From positions 1 to 53,725 of the IMG/VR virus record IMGVR_UViG_3300027972_000015: a DNA stretch of 53,725 bases; one strand, 5' to 3'. Below are positions 45,513 to 53,725 of the stretch, piece by piece. A program made the translations under genes and the position numbers. Each line of letters begins with the position of its first letter. Position 1 is the stretch's first letter. Origin of the DNA: a virus. Under the pieces are notes generated by a model, which ran no database searches, had not been told where the DNA came from, and was given only the letters and a program-made list of their open reading frames with translations.

Positions 45513-45530
45513 TTTCTGTCACGACAGAAA
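45513..45530. promoter_or_regulatory. 8-bp inverted repeat (operator candidate)
   Basis: TTTCTGTC-AC-GACAGAAA is a perfect dyad between the terminase stop and the portal-operon promoter, ending eight bases before the -35 box. The short two-base centre suits a dimeric DNA-binding protein better than an RNA hairpin. Confidence 0.6.
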
Positions 45531-45538
45531 CACCAGGC

Positions 45539-45569
45539 TTGACGGTGCTTTCGGTTCGTGCCATGTATA
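45539..45569 (+). promoter_or_regulatory. Portal-operon promoter with TTTCGGTT element
   Basis: TTGACG (45539) is followed after four bases by TTTCGGTT and then CATGTATA (45562-45569). The first 18 bases follow the same pattern as the promoter at 24419. The start of transcription would fall at or within a few bases of ATG 45574, which has no ribosome site, implying a leaderless message. Confidence 0.55.
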
Positions 45570-45573
45570 GAGT

Positions 45574-45864
45574 ATGCGGACCGGTCAACTGCGGAGCCTC
45601 CTCAAGGAGCTGCGGGCCGGTGGCGTGTCCGAGTACTCCTCGACGAAGCGCGGCGAGACGGTAACGCTCAAGCTTGCCGGCCCGTTCGTGCCGTCGGTTT
45701 CAGCCTCGGCGAAGAGGGCTCCCGCAAAGGCCGCCGCGCCCTTCCCGCCGATTTCCAGCGAGCTGCGCAAGCAGCTGGAGAACTTGGGCGTAGACGCTGA
45801 TCAGGCCCACGAGGTCCTGCGCGATGTCGGCATTGCCGCTGGGGTAGCCGATGGCCTCGACTAG
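45574..45864 (+). CDS. Small protein opening the portal operon
   Basis: The 96-residue product begins MRTGQLRSLLKELRAGGVSE and is basic then Pro/Ala-rich and acidic. Short proteins of this kind often lie just before the portal gene in podovirus genomes. The start is apparently leaderless. The end overlaps the next gene by 14 bases. Confidence 0.6.
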   Translation: MRTGQLRSLLKELRAGGVSEYSSTKRGETVTLKLAGPFVPSVSASAKRAPAKAAAPFPPISSELRKQLENLGVDADQAHEVLRDVGIAAGVADGLD

Positions 45865-46084
45865 GGCAATCGCTGTCGTCGGCAAGCTGGGCGCCGTCTG
45901 CGACGAACAGGCCTACGTCAAGCGCTACGATCGCGCGTCCATCGTGGTCGAGGTCGAGATTCCATGGGACTCGGCTTTGCAATGCGGGCTGGTCTACCGC
46001 GACGATTCTCACCACGGCGCGAAGACGGACATGCTTCCGGGTCAGCGCTGCACTCTGACGCTTGAGGTGCCGAATGGCGGCTAA
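45851..46084 (+). CDS. Small beta-rich protein before portal
   Basis: The 77-residue product from ATG 45851 is beta-rich (RASIVVEVEIPWDSALQC). Its end overlaps the portal start by 11 bases, indicating translational coupling. No family is recognised. Confidence 0.55.
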   Translation: MASTRAIAVVGKLGAVCDEQAYVKRYDRASIVVEVEIPWDSALQCGLVYRDDSHHGAKTDMLPGQRCTLTLEVPNGG

Positions 46085-48074
46085 GCGCAGCCTCGTCAAG
46101 CGCGGGGTCGCTCGGCTCCCCCACCGCATCTCGACGATGGGCAGCGCGGCCGACGTCGCCGACAACAATGGGCGCTGGTGGGAGAACGCTGGTGACGCCG
46201 GGGTGGCCCAGGCTCGCGCGCTGCTGACCACGCTGCACAGCCTGCACGGGCAGCGGCGGCTCTACGACGACCTCTACACTGGCCTGTACGAAGCGCAGCC
46301 GCCATTCTGGCTGATTCAGATGCGGGCCGGGGCGCCGATCGTCCAGGCCGCGTCGATCATGAATTCGTACACGAAGGCGCGAGCGAACATCATTCGTCGC
46401 TGCGTGGACACCGCCGCCGCGATGCTGGCCAAGAATCCAGCCGAGATTCGCTGCCAGACTGACGGTGCCTCGTGGAAGCTGCAGCGGAGGGCCCGGCAGC
46501 AGACCAAGTACATCAACGGCCTGCTCCGCGAGTGCGGGTTTCACGAGGCGCAACAGCGCTGCTTCATCGACGCGTGCCTTACCCGCGCCGGCGGGCTTGT
46601 GAAGATGTGGATTGACCGCAAAAACAAGCGGATTCGCTGCGATCGTGTCCACCCCGGCGCCTTTCTCTGGAACGACTACGAGTCGCCGCCGCTGCGCAAC
46701 GCGGGCCTGCGCTACCTGGAATCGAAGAGCGTCTTGATGGACCGCCACCCAGAACTGGCCGCGCAGATTCGCACAGCTCCGCACGGGACCAACCCGCAAC
46801 TCACGCACATCTACCGCCGCATGTTCGGCAACGAGCTGATGGCCGACCAGGTCGAGGTCAGCGAGATGTGGCACCTCACCGAGGACGCCGAGAAGCCGGG
46901 CCGGCACATCATGGCTCTGCCCAACGTCACGCTTGAGGATGAGCCCTGGGAGTTCGATTTCTTCCCGATTCCGCGGCTTTTCTGGGCCGAGGCCGACCGC
47001 GGCTCGTGCAACTCGCCGGTGGCCGAGCAGCTCGTCGGCTACCACACGCAGATCGGCGAGATGATGCTCGCCATCTCGAAGAGCCAGCGCCTCGCGTGCG
47101 TCCCTCGCGTCTACATCGAGAAGGGCAGCGATATCGTCGAGGACGAGATCACCAACGCGATCGGTGGGGTCGTCCACTACACCGGCACGCCTCCGACGAT
47201 CGCCACCTCGCAGGCGATGCCGCCCGAGTTCTACCAGTACTTGAACCAGCTCGTCGCGTGGGCGATGGCCGACACCGGGCTGAACGAATTCCAGGCCCAG
47301 GGCACGCTGCCGATGGGCATGCAGGACGCTTCCGGGCGAGCTCTCCGCGAAATGAACGACACGGGCAGCACGCGCCAGGTGCTCAAGGGTCAGCGCATTG
47401 AGCGGCACACGATCAGCGCCGGTGAAATGGGCTTCCGCATGTCGGCGAAGCTGGCCAAGGAAAGCCCGGACTTCGCGATCAACGCCCTTGGCGCCCGCAG
47501 CTTTGAGCGCATCAAGTGGTCTGAGGTCGAGGGCGACATCCGCGATATCCGCATGGTGACAACGCCGACGAGCATGCTCGGCTCGACGACGAGCGGCCGC
47601 ATTCAAAACGTCGTGGATATCATCAAGGGCGGATTGCTCCCGCCCGACGAGGTCAACGGCGGGCTCGGCCTCAAGCTGCTTGCCTTCCCAGATTTGGAGA
47701 AGGTCGTCACGATGGAGACGGCCATTCGCGAGCTGATCGAGATGATGGTCGACGGGGCGCTCTACGACGGCGACTACTTCGCGCCTGAGCCGTATCTTGG
47801 TCCGCAGGGGTTGACGCTGCTCAAGACGATGGCGTGTCGGACCTACTTCCACGCGTTGCAAATGGACGGCGTGCCAGCGAAGAACCTGGACATGCTTCGT
47901 CGCCTCATGAGCGAAGCGGACTTTCTCACGCAGAACTTCGCGGCCAAACAGGCGCCGATTCAGCAGCCGCAGGCCAATGTGCCAGCGCCCGCGCCGGCCC
48001 CGCTGCAGCAGTCCCCGCTGGCTCCGCCTCCGATGCCCGAGATGCCCATGCCGGGCGGGGGGCAGCCGCAATGA
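46074..48074 (+). CDS. Portal protein
   Basis: This 666-residue protein from ATG 46074 (TTG 46062 is an alternative) has long helical and beta segments, with LYDDLYTGLYEAQPPFWLIQ near residue 70 and a C-terminal Pro/Gln-rich tail (APAPAPLQQSPLAPPPMPEM). Size, place after terminase and before scaffold and capsid, and a central YQYLNQLVAWAMADTGLNEF segment fit a podovirus-type portal, the dodecameric ring for DNA entry. The call is from synteny and length more than from a single motif. Confidence 0.8.
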   Translation: MAAKRSLVKRGVARLPHRISTMGSAADVADNNGRWWENAGDAGVAQARALLTTLHSLHGQRRLYDDLYTGLYEAQPPFWLIQMRAGAPIVQAASIMNSYTKARANIIRRCVDTAAAMLAKNPAEIRCQTDGASWKLQRRARQQTKYINGLLRECGFHEAQQRCFIDACLTRAGGLVKMWIDRKNKRIRCDRVHPGAFLWNDYESPPLRNAGLRYLESKSVLMDRHPELAAQIRTAPHGTNPQLTHIYRRMFGNELMADQVEVSEMWHLTEDAEKPGRHIMALPNVTLEDEPWEFDFFPIPRLFWAEADRGSCNSPVAEQLVGYHTQIGEMMLAISKSQRLACVPRVYIEKGSDIVEDEITNAIGGVVHYTGTPPTIATSQAMPPEFYQYLNQLVAWAMADTGLNEFQAQGTLPMGMQDASGRALREMNDTGSTRQVLKGQRIERHTISAGEMGFRMSAKLAKESPDFAINALGARSFERIKWSEVEGDIRDIRMVTTPTSMLGSTTSGRIQNVVDIIKGGLLPPDEVNGGLGLKLLAFPDLEKVVTMETAIRELIEMMVDGALYDGDYFAPEPYLGPQGLTLLKTMACRTYFHALQMDGVPAKNLDMLRRLMSEADFLTQNFAAKQAPIQQPQANVPAPAPAPLQQSPLAPPPMPEMPMPGGGQPQ

Positions 48075-48301
48075 CCTACGCGCGCAAGGCCAAGGCTTCG
48101 CAGATCGGCTACAAGCGCGGGCGCAAGTCTACCACCGTCGACTCGCGGCCCCCGTCAGACGCGTATCGATCCGGCTGCGACCGCATGGGCTGGGCGTTCG
48201 CGCCGGTCCACCAATTTTGTCCCCAATGCGGCCACACGCCGGGGTGGTGTAGTTGCCACGCCGGCCGCGCCGTAGAGCAATCACAGGAGCACAATGGCTG
48301 A
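48071..48301 (+). CDS. Small Cys-containing protein
   Basis: The 76-residue product from ATG 48071 is basic at its start and has CPQCG then CSCH, a zinc-ribbon candidate. It is between portal and scaffold, overlapping both. No family is recognised. Confidence 0.5.
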   Translation: MTYARKAKASQIGYKRGRKSTTVDSRPPSDAYRSGCDRMGWAFAPVHQFCPQCGHTPGWCSCHAGRAVEQSQEHNG

Positions 48302-49496
48302 AGCGACACAAGCCACCACGACCGCCACCGCGACGAGCGCGCTTGCCGCGACCGTCACCACGTCGACGCCGCCCCCGGCCGATTTGACCGCCACCAGCAC
48401 GCTCGACCCGCTGGCCGCGAAGGACGTCAGCGACCGCCGACACGGGGCGCACCAGAAGGCCGCAGCTCGCGCAGACGCGGCGATCGCCAAGGCCATGTCC
48501 GGAGACAAGCCGGTCGCCGAGAACGCGAAGCTTGGCGAAGATGGCAAGGCCCCAGAGGCTCCCAAGGCGGAAGGCGAGAAGCCGGCCGAGGACGCCGACA
48601 AGACCAAGGCTGACGCGGAGGCCAAGGCGGCCGAGGACAAGAAGAAGGCCGAGGAGTCCGCCGCCAAGGATACGCGCCTTTCCCGCGCCATGGCGATCGT
48701 TGCCGAGCGCGAGCGAGCCGTGGCCAAGCGTGAGAACGCGTTCAAGTCGCAGATCGAGACGGAACGTCAGAAACTGGAGGCCGAGCGCCGCACGTTCCAG
48801 ACCGAGAAGGCCGGCGACGCCGCTGACCTCGATTTCGTCCGCAAGGTGCGCGAAACGATTCAGACGCGCGGCAAGTACGCCGCTGCGGCGCTGTTCGGGT
48901 TCTCGATGGAGGAGTTGGTAGAGGCCAAGTCTCACGAGGTCGAGCCGAGCGCCAAGATCATCGCCGAGCAGGAGGCCCGCCGCATCTACCAGGAGGCCGA
49001 GGCCGCGCGTGCGAAGGCCGCGAAGGACGCTGAGGAAGCCGACGCCGCGAAGAAGCGCCAGGATGAAGAGCAGATCGCGGCCAAGGAACAGGCCGAGGCG
49101 ATCGAGTTCGTGGACATGGCCGTCCAGCTTCACAACGCCGACACGTCCAAGCGCCCGTGGTTGGCCCTGACGCCGGTCACTGGTGAGCAGCTTTGGCACC
49201 TCGCCAAGAACATGCAGACCGAGGCCGGGCGCAAGCCAAGCGCCTCCGAGGTGCTCGACCGCGCCGAGAAGCTTTTGGCAGACCGCTACGCTCCGCTCAC
49301 GGCGAAGACTGCGGCCGAGCCGCCCCCACCCGCTCCCGCGGCTGCCAAGCCTGTCGAGGCCGACAAGCCCAAGGAGCCCCCGAAGCAAGAAGCAAAGAAG
49401 CCGCCTGCAGAGCAACCACGCAAGCGGTACGAAAAGCGCATCACGCCGATGGATCGCGCTGCCGCGGCCTTGCGAAGCCGTGGAATTGACCGTTAG
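48294..49496 (+). CDS. Scaffold-like protein
   Basis: The 400-residue product is Ala/Lys/Glu-rich with long coiled coils from about residue 80 to 290 and a Pro/Ala-rich region near 340-375, ending in a basic helix (KRYEKRITPMDRAAAALRSR). Helical, charged proteins directly before the major capsid gene act as internal scaffolds that guide prohead assembly, with a basic C-terminus that binds capsid protein. No protease motif is seen. Confidence 0.75.
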   Translation: MAEATQATTTATATSALAATVTTSTPPPADLTATSTLDPLAAKDVSDRRHGAHQKAAARADAAIAKAMSGDKPVAENAKLGEDGKAPEAPKAEGEKPAEDADKTKADAEAKAAEDKKKAEESAAKDTRLSRAMAIVAERERAVAKRENAFKSQIETERQKLEAERRTFQTEKAGDAADLDFVRKVRETIQTRGKYAAAALFGFSMEELVEAKSHEVEPSAKIIAEQEARRIYQEAEAARAKAAKDAEEADAAKKRQDEEQIAAKEQAEAIEFVDMAVQLHNADTSKRPWLALTPVTGEQLWHLAKNMQTEAGRKPSASEVLDRAEKLLADRYAPLTAKTAAEPPPPAPAAAKPVEADKPKEPPKQEAKKPPAEQPRKRYEKRITPMDRAAAALRSRGIDR

Positions 49497-49580
49497 TCGG
49501 TGAGCAAATAGTCAGCGAAACACGGCCGAGCGACACGCCGAAGTGAAGATCCATGACCAACACACTTTGGAGAAAACACC

Positions 49581-50837
49581 ATGTCTCTCGACGTCACAGC
49601 AGCACAAGCAATCCTCCGGGAAACCTACCCGAACGGGATTGTGGACATCGACTACAAAAAGGCCAAGACGCTTGCTCTGCTCCGCAAGGAGAAGGGCACG
49701 CTGGTTGAGGCGCCGTTCGGCTACGGCTTCAAGATCCCGATCAAGTACAGCAACCCGCAGGCCGGCTCGGCGACCTACGCCACTGGCTACGGCCAGGCGG
49801 CGAGCGAGTACAGCCGCTACACCAACTGGTTCCTCACCCCTGGTGAGCTGTTCCAGTTCGCGCGGGTCAGCGGTTCGCTGATTCGTCGTTCTCAGGGCGT
49901 CGGCTCGTTCGTCAAGGCGATCGTGTCCGAGATCGAGAACGCCAAGACCGCGCTGACCCGGTACTGTGAAATGTACCTGGACGGCGACGGTTTCGGCGCT
50001 CTCGGCCAGGTCGGCAGCATCACCGGAACGAGCATCACGCTCAAGTACCCATGGCAAGCGCGCTTCTTTGAGATCGGCACGACCATCTGTGGCGCCGACA
50101 GCAACTCGACGAGCGTGCTCAAGGCTCCGACGGTGGGCAAGTACACCAAGATCACCGCGCGCAACACGGCGACGGGCGTTCTCACCACGGCCGGCGACAT
50201 GTCGTCAGGCGGCACTCCAATCGCCGCCAATGACTACCTGTTCCGCTACGGCGACCGCGAAGACAGCGCCAGCGCCTCTCGGCTCCTGCCCTGCGGGTTC
50301 ACGGGATTCATCCCTGACACCGACGCGGCACGTTCCAGCAGCTTCTTCAACGTCAACCAGACGTTGTCGGAGCGGCTCGGCGGGCTCCGCCGGTCGGCAA
50401 CCACGAGCGGCAATATGGAAGAGGCGCTGCTCGACATGAGCGCCGACATCGACGCCGCTGGCGGCACCACCACTCACTGCGTGCTCGGCGCAAACACCCA
50501 CGCGAAGCTCGGGAAGTCCCTGCTCAACAAGACATACCTCGACATCGAGGACATGGACGGCGTGAAGCTTGGATTCAAGGGCCTCGTGATCCAGGGCGCC
50601 AGCGGCGACTTCCTCGTCTACAGCGACAGCGCTTTTGCCGAGGGCCGTGCGCGTCTCTTCGACATCGAGGACGTCGGTATTCAGCACACCGGCGACGACC
50701 TGTGCTTCATCGATCAGACGGACGGCCTGATGGTCCGCGAGATCGCCGGCACCGACGACTGGGGCGCTCGTGTCGTCTCCAGCTGGCAGTTCCACGTGGA
50801 CGCTCCCGGCCACGCTGCCGTCATCACCAATCTGTAA
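49581..50837 (+). CDS. Major capsid protein
   Basis: This 418-residue protein starts at ATG 49581 after TTTGGAGAAAAC. The composition (Gly, Ala, Thr, Asp; few Cys) and elements such as DYKKAKTLALLRKEKGTLVE, a glycine/aromatic E-loop-like stretch (GYGFKIPIKYSNPQAGSATY), and a spine-helix region (MEEALLDMSADIDAAGGTTT) followed by a central-domain strand set (VKLGFKGLVIQGASGDFLVY) fit an HK97-fold capsid. It follows the scaffold gene in the standard order. Its strong ribosome site suits high expression. Confidence 0.85.
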   Translation: MSLDVTAAQAILRETYPNGIVDIDYKKAKTLALLRKEKGTLVEAPFGYGFKIPIKYSNPQAGSATYATGYGQAASEYSRYTNWFLTPGELFQFARVSGSLIRRSQGVGSFVKAIVSEIENAKTALTRYCEMYLDGDGFGALGQVGSITGTSITLKYPWQARFFEIGTTICGADSNSTSVLKAPTVGKYTKITARNTATGVLTTAGDMSSGGTPIAANDYLFRYGDREDSASASRLLPCGFTGFIPDTDAARSSSFFNVNQTLSERLGGLRRSATTSGNMEEALLDMSADIDAAGGTTTHCVLGANTHAKLGKSLLNKTYLDIEDMDGVKLGFKGLVIQGASGDFLVYSDSAFAEGRARLFDIEDVGIQHTGDDLCFIDQTDGLMVREIAGTDDWGARVVSSWQFHVDAPGHAAVITNL

Positions 50838-50867
50838 TCGCCCAATCCGAGAAAGAGAAGGAACATC

Positions 50868-51353
50868 ATGAGCGTACTTTTCAACAGGGTTTGGCGTCAC
50901 CTCAAGGGCCAGAACCGAAGCGGCATGGTTCGCGTTTCAGGGTCGGCGATCATCGGCTCGTCTGGGGCGGTTTCGTCCTACGACTCGCCGGGGTTCAAGA
51001 TCCAGAAGAACGACGGGCAGACGGGGCGCTACCGTATCCAGCTCCTGGCCGAAGATGGCGTCACCTACGCTGTCCCGGCCATGGTGTATTCTGGAACCAC
51101 GGTGGTCGCTCCGTTCGGTTTCCAGGACTTCAACGTGTCCATCGTCAGCGCCGTTGCCGCCAACGCACTGACCACGAACAGCGCGGTCCACTGGGCAATC
51201 AGGAACTACACCCCGCAAGATGGCTACTTCGAGGTGCAGTTCTTCAAGGACATCACGTCGTCCACCAACGAAACACACGTGGACTGCGACATCGAGAGCG
51301 GTGGGAAGTTCTTCATCGCGTTCTCAGTCAAGACGTCCTCGGTGACGCCATGA
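50868..51353 (+). CDS. Capsid-adjacent structural protein
   Basis: The 161-residue product from ATG 50868, after AGAAGGAA, is beta-rich (RYRIQLLAEDGVTYAVPAMV) and may be a capsid decoration or head-completion protein. No family is recognised. Confidence 0.6.
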   Translation: MSVLFNRVWRHLKGQNRSGMVRVSGSAIIGSSGAVSSYDSPGFKIQKNDGQTGRYRIQLLAEDGVTYAVPAMVYSGTTVVAPFGFQDFNVSIVSAVAANALTTNSAVHWAIRNYTPQDGYFEVQFFKDITSSTNETHVDCDIESGGKFFIAFSVKTSSVTP

Positions 51354-51583
51354 TGGACGACGCTGACAAGGCGGCAGCGGCCGACGCTTGCGAGCGATTT
51401 TGGGAAGCTGGGAAAGCTGGCAAGTACGAGGAAGCGGCCGACGCTTACCGCGACCTTCACGTGCTCATCGACGAGCAGTTGGAGGCCGAGGAAGGCGAAG
51501 GAGAAGAAGGCGGCGAGTACGGCGGCGAGAAGAAAGAGAAGCGACCGCTTGCAGCCATCCTGATCGGAGGCCCGAAGAAGTAA
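51350..51583 (+). CDS. Small acidic protein
   Basis: ATG 51350 overlaps the previous stop. The 77-residue product has a helical part and a Glu/Gly-rich linker (EAEEGEGEEGGEYGGEKKEK) before a hydrophobic end. It could be a head-completion factor. Confidence 0.55.
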   Translation: MMDDADKAAAADACERFWEAGKAGKYEEAADAYRDLHVLIDEQLEAEEGEGEEGGEYGGEKKEKRPLAAILIGGPKK

Positions 51584-51589
51584 CCAAGG

Positions 51590-51618
51590 GGCCGGGCGGC
51601 CCAACAAGTCGCCCGGCC
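51590..51618 (+). terminator. GC-rich hairpin (terminator/attenuator)
   Basis: GGCCGGGCG (51590-51598) and CGCCCGGCC (51610-51618) form a 9-bp perfect stem with an 11-base loop, followed by TTTC. It lies between head genes and connector genes; the short T-run suggests partial termination. ATG 51626 follows with no clear ribosome site. Confidence 0.6.
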
Positions 51619-51625
51619 TTTCACC

Positions 51626-52318
51626 ATGTTTCAAAGCATCACCCCACAAGCCATCATCGACGATTGCCTTTCACTGTGCGACCAGGATGGCTATGGGCTG
51701 TTCGGTTCGTCTGACGACAAATACCCGATTCTCGTTAGGTGGATCAACAACGAGTTGACCACGTTGTGGCAGTGGGGCAAGCGGGTGAACCGCGACGTGT
51801 TCACCAAGGTTACCGGCTCGCTCACGATGCCAGCCGGGGCCTATACCATGTCGATGACCGCGGCGGCGCCCGCCGGCGCGGCAATCACCGACTGGGGCAG
51901 CCCTCGCGGCGTTGACGTGTCCACCTCGACCAGCAACTGGCGCAAGCTCAAGCTATACAACTTCGTCACGCGCGACCACGTCGGCCTGCTGTCGTATCGG
52001 TTCATCGGCGACACGCTCTGGCTCCAGCCCACTGACCAGGCAGCGTCCTACCCGTTCCGCGTCTGGTACCTCTACTCGGCGCCGGTGGTGACGACGGCGA
52101 CGCTGGCCAACGCGATCAGCATCCCCGAAGGCAGCGACGAGTACATCAAGCAGGGAGTGGTGGCCAAGATGCGGATCAAACTCGACGACAACCCGGCGCC
52201 GCACTATGCGCTCCAGCAGCAGGCACGCTCAGAAGTCACCGCCACGCTGACCAGCGCCCACGGTGACCAAATCATCATCGCCGACGTCATGGACGAAGTC
52301 GGCCCGGAGCTTTGGTAG
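51626..52318 (+). CDS. Head-tail connector / tail-tubular A-like protein
   Basis: The 230-residue product has a helical N-terminus (ITPQAIIDDCLSLCDQDGYG, then YPILVRWINNELTTLWQWGK) followed by beta strands and a C-terminal helix (EYIKQGVVAKMRIKLDDNPA). This order and size fit podovirus gatekeeper or tail-tubular-A proteins that dock under the portal. It directly precedes the large protein that runs off the window. Confidence 0.7.
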   Translation: MFQSITPQAIIDDCLSLCDQDGYGLFGSSDDKYPILVRWINNELTTLWQWGKRVNRDVFTKVTGSLTMPAGAYTMSMTAAAPAGAAITDWGSPRGVDVSTSTSNWRKLKLYNFVTRDHVGLLSYRFIGDTLWLQPTDQAASYPFRVWYLYSAPVVTTATLANAISIPEGSDEYIKQGVVAKMRIKLDDNPAPHYALQQQARSEVTATLTSAHGDQIIIADVMDEVGPELW

Positions 52319-53725
52319 ATGGCAGCCGGCCAGCCATCGTTGCTCGACGTCAGGTTGCTTGGCCTCGACGAGAAGGCCAACACGCGCACGGCGGTGGCTG
52401 GAACTATCGTCGACGGCAGCAACTGGACCATGGACAAGGATGGCCGGGTCAAAAAGCGGTCTGGCCTGACCGCGCTGGCGATGACGGACGCCGACGGAGC
52501 CGCGATCACCGGTGGCCGCGAGCTGTCGTCCCTCGGCGACGAGCTCGTGTTGGCCACGCGAGACAAGCTCTATGGCCGCGACTCCACGTCGGGAGCCTGG
52601 GCAGCCCGTGGCCGGCGCGCCTACGAATCCCTGCGAATCACCCCGGCCAACGCGACCAACGCCCCATGCGACGGCACAGAATCGCTCCTGCAGACCGACG
52701 CCGCCGTTATCGGGCGCTACGTTCTCGTGCTCACAAGCGGCGGCGTGACGGCTGGCAGCGAGTCAGAGTCTGGATGGATGCTCGTCGACGGTACCAGCGG
52801 CGCCACGCTGCAGGCCAGAACGGCAACGCCAGCGAACTACTACGGGCTGACCGCATCGGAGACCGGCGAGGCCACCCCTCGGTTCATGGCTTTCGCCTGC
52901 GAACGCGGGACCACCAACCTACGCGTTGGCGAATGGGACGCTGACCACCGCGGCGTCACGTGGTCCGCGCTGATCGACGACATCATCAACATTCCAGACC
53001 GCAACACCTACGACTTGCAGCCATACGGCTACCAGGCCGCGCCCTACGCTGTCTGTCGCGTCGCCGCGAACGCGTGGCTGATTGCCTACCAGCAGACGAG
53101 CGGCGGTAGCTTCGTGGTCCGCAAGCTCACCAGGACGGCGGCGCTCACCTACACGCTGTCAGCGGCAAGCACGATCGAGTCGACGCTACCATCTGTGCAG
53201 TTGATTCCGGCCATCGCCCACAAGGCGGGCGACGCCGCTGCGACGGTCCTCGGGATGTACTACGGGACGCTGTACTACGGCGACGTCACGATCTCCACCA
53301 TGGTGGTGTCGGGTACAGGCAACATCGAGCCGGCGGCGTGGACGTGCACCGGCGCGGCCCCGCTCGACAAGCCGTATTGCCGAGGCATCACGGCCACCGT
53401 TTCAGGCGTTGTGCCGTACTTCTTTTTCGACGTCGTCACCTATGACGGCGCCTACCACCGCTCGGTGTGGATCTGGAGTTCGGGGAAGGCTGACGCGCAA
53501 CTGCTCGCCCGAGATGCTGGTCTGCTCTGCCACGTCTGCCAACTCAGCACTGCCGTGTCCGGCGAGATGACGGTTGGCGTGGCCCACGTCTCAGACTGGC
53601 AGGCGAGCGCGTTCTTGCTGCGCGTTCACGTGGTGACGGGCGCGTGGGATTGGATGGCGATCGGCGCCCACCTGTGCGCGGGCGACTACGCCGGGCGCGC
53701 GACCAGCACGTTGCTGCCACGGCTC
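52319..53725 (+). CDS. Tail-tubular B/stabilisation-like protein, 3'-truncated
   Basis: From ATG 52319 the frame stays open for 469 codons to the window edge, so the C-terminus is missing. The sequence is beta-rich with many Gly, Thr, Ala and aromatic residues, including KDGRVKKRSGLTALA near residue 40 and repeated short strands, recalling the beta-propeller nozzle of podovirus tail tubes (tubular B or P22 gp10-type). It is joined to the upstream connector with no gap. Its frame also continues without a stop into base 1 of the window, but the Gln-rich segment there is a different kind of protein, so a real junction or a missing stretch cannot be told apart. Confidence 0.7.
   Translation, partial: MAAGQPSLLDVRLLGLDEKANTRTAVAGTIVDGSNWTMDKDGRVKKRSGLTALAMTDADGAAITGGRELSSLGDELVLATRDKLYGRDSTSGAWAARGRRAYESLRITPANATNAPCDGTESLLQTDAAVIGRYVLVLTSGGVTAGSESESGWMLVDGTSGATLQARTATPANYYGLTASETGEATPRFMAFACERGTTNLRVGEWDADHRGVTWSALIDDIINIPDRNTYDLQPYGYQAAPYAVCRVAANAWLIAYQQTSGGSFVVRKLTRTAALTYTLSAASTIESTLPSVQLIPAIAHKAGDAAATVLGMYYGTLYYGDVTISTMVVSGTGNIEPAAWTCTGAAPLDKPYCRGITATVSGVVPYFFFDVVTYDGAYHRSVWIWSSGKADAQLLARDAGLLCHVCQLSTAVSGEMTVGVAHVSDWQASAFLLRVHVVTGAWDWMAIGAHLCAGDYAGRATSTLLPRL

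Noticed and set aside
45918-48071. 717-codon open frame on the minus strand across the portal gene
   Set aside because: High G+C keeps antisense frames open. The translation is Arg/His/Leu-rich without domains, while the plus strand encodes a sensible portal.
48129-49415. 428-codon minus-strand frame
   Set aside because: It mirrors the Ala/Lys/Glu-rich scaffold gene, giving a Leu/Gly/Arg-rich translation with no known domain.
1-53725. CRISPR arrays, insertion sequences, integrase or attachment site
   Set aside because: No regularly spaced repeats, transposase or integrase motifs or flanking inverted repeats with target duplications were seen. The iterons at 28001 are too short and irregular for CRISPR.

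Overview
The window is most of a short-tailed (podovirus-like) tailed-phage genome of high G+C. Almost every gene lies on the plus strand, and neighbours are packed with 4-base ATGA/GTGA overlaps. Large terminase, portal, scaffold-like, major capsid and two connector or tail-tube-like genes are present. No sheath, long-tail tube or tape-measure gene was recognised. Both ends fall inside open reading frames of the virion block, and the gene order reads logically from the right end into the left end. This suggests a circularly permuted or arbitrarily opened genome, probably with some sequence missing at the join. Cys-rich, proline-rich lipoproteins and the base composition fit a Gram-negative host, perhaps a Myxococcota-like one, but the host cannot be fixed from this sequence. 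No integrase, CI-like repressor, DNA polymerase or RNA polymerase was recognised.

Layout: 1-10088 holds internal-virion, tail and adhesin-like genes, a small sugar transferase, and a lipoprotein gene on the opposite strand. 10105-13735 is a lysis or envelope-like cluster: small membrane proteins, an Acb2-like hairpin protein, a papain-type protease, a Cys-rich lipoprotein, a holin-like protein and a VRR-NUC-like nuclease. 13732-15626 is the only real minus-strand zone. It has several Cys-rich mini-proteins, strong dyads and a structured non-coding stretch. 15627-20890 is a run of tiny early-type genes, the first of which share a translation-start cassette and repeated intergenic hairpins. 20887-24833 holds recombination genes (PD-(D/E)XK exonuclease and a Sak4-like ATPase), two tRNA-like elements, zinc mini-proteins and a SLOG protein. 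25051-30846 is a replication and DNA-modification block: DNA methyltransferase, DUF1937, a PPC-motif protein, a structured RNA candidate, HNH, a replication-initiator-like protein with internal iterons, a primase-helicase and an SSB-like protein. 30868-38544 is accessory: a secreted transglycosylase, DUF551, DUF5131, and three coiled-coil proteins interrupted by zinc knuckles. 38545-39023 is a non-coding stretch rich in hairpins. 39024-43742 carries a glycosyltransferase, a fused glycosyltransferase/FkbM methyltransferase/sulfotransferase-like protein, a GNAT enzyme and small genes. 43739-53725 is packaging and head: terminase, then a regulatory dyad plus promoter, portal, scaffold, capsid and connector genes.

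The most unusual items are the three-domain glycan-modifying protein, the cloverleaf/pseudoknot RNA candidate at 27135-27229, a promoter motif shared by 24419 and 45539, the repeated hairpin modules at 15871-16503, the papain-like protease and Acb2-like protein in the lysis-like cluster, and the antisense lipoprotein. All functions are read from motifs in the sequence and remembered family patterns; no database search was run.
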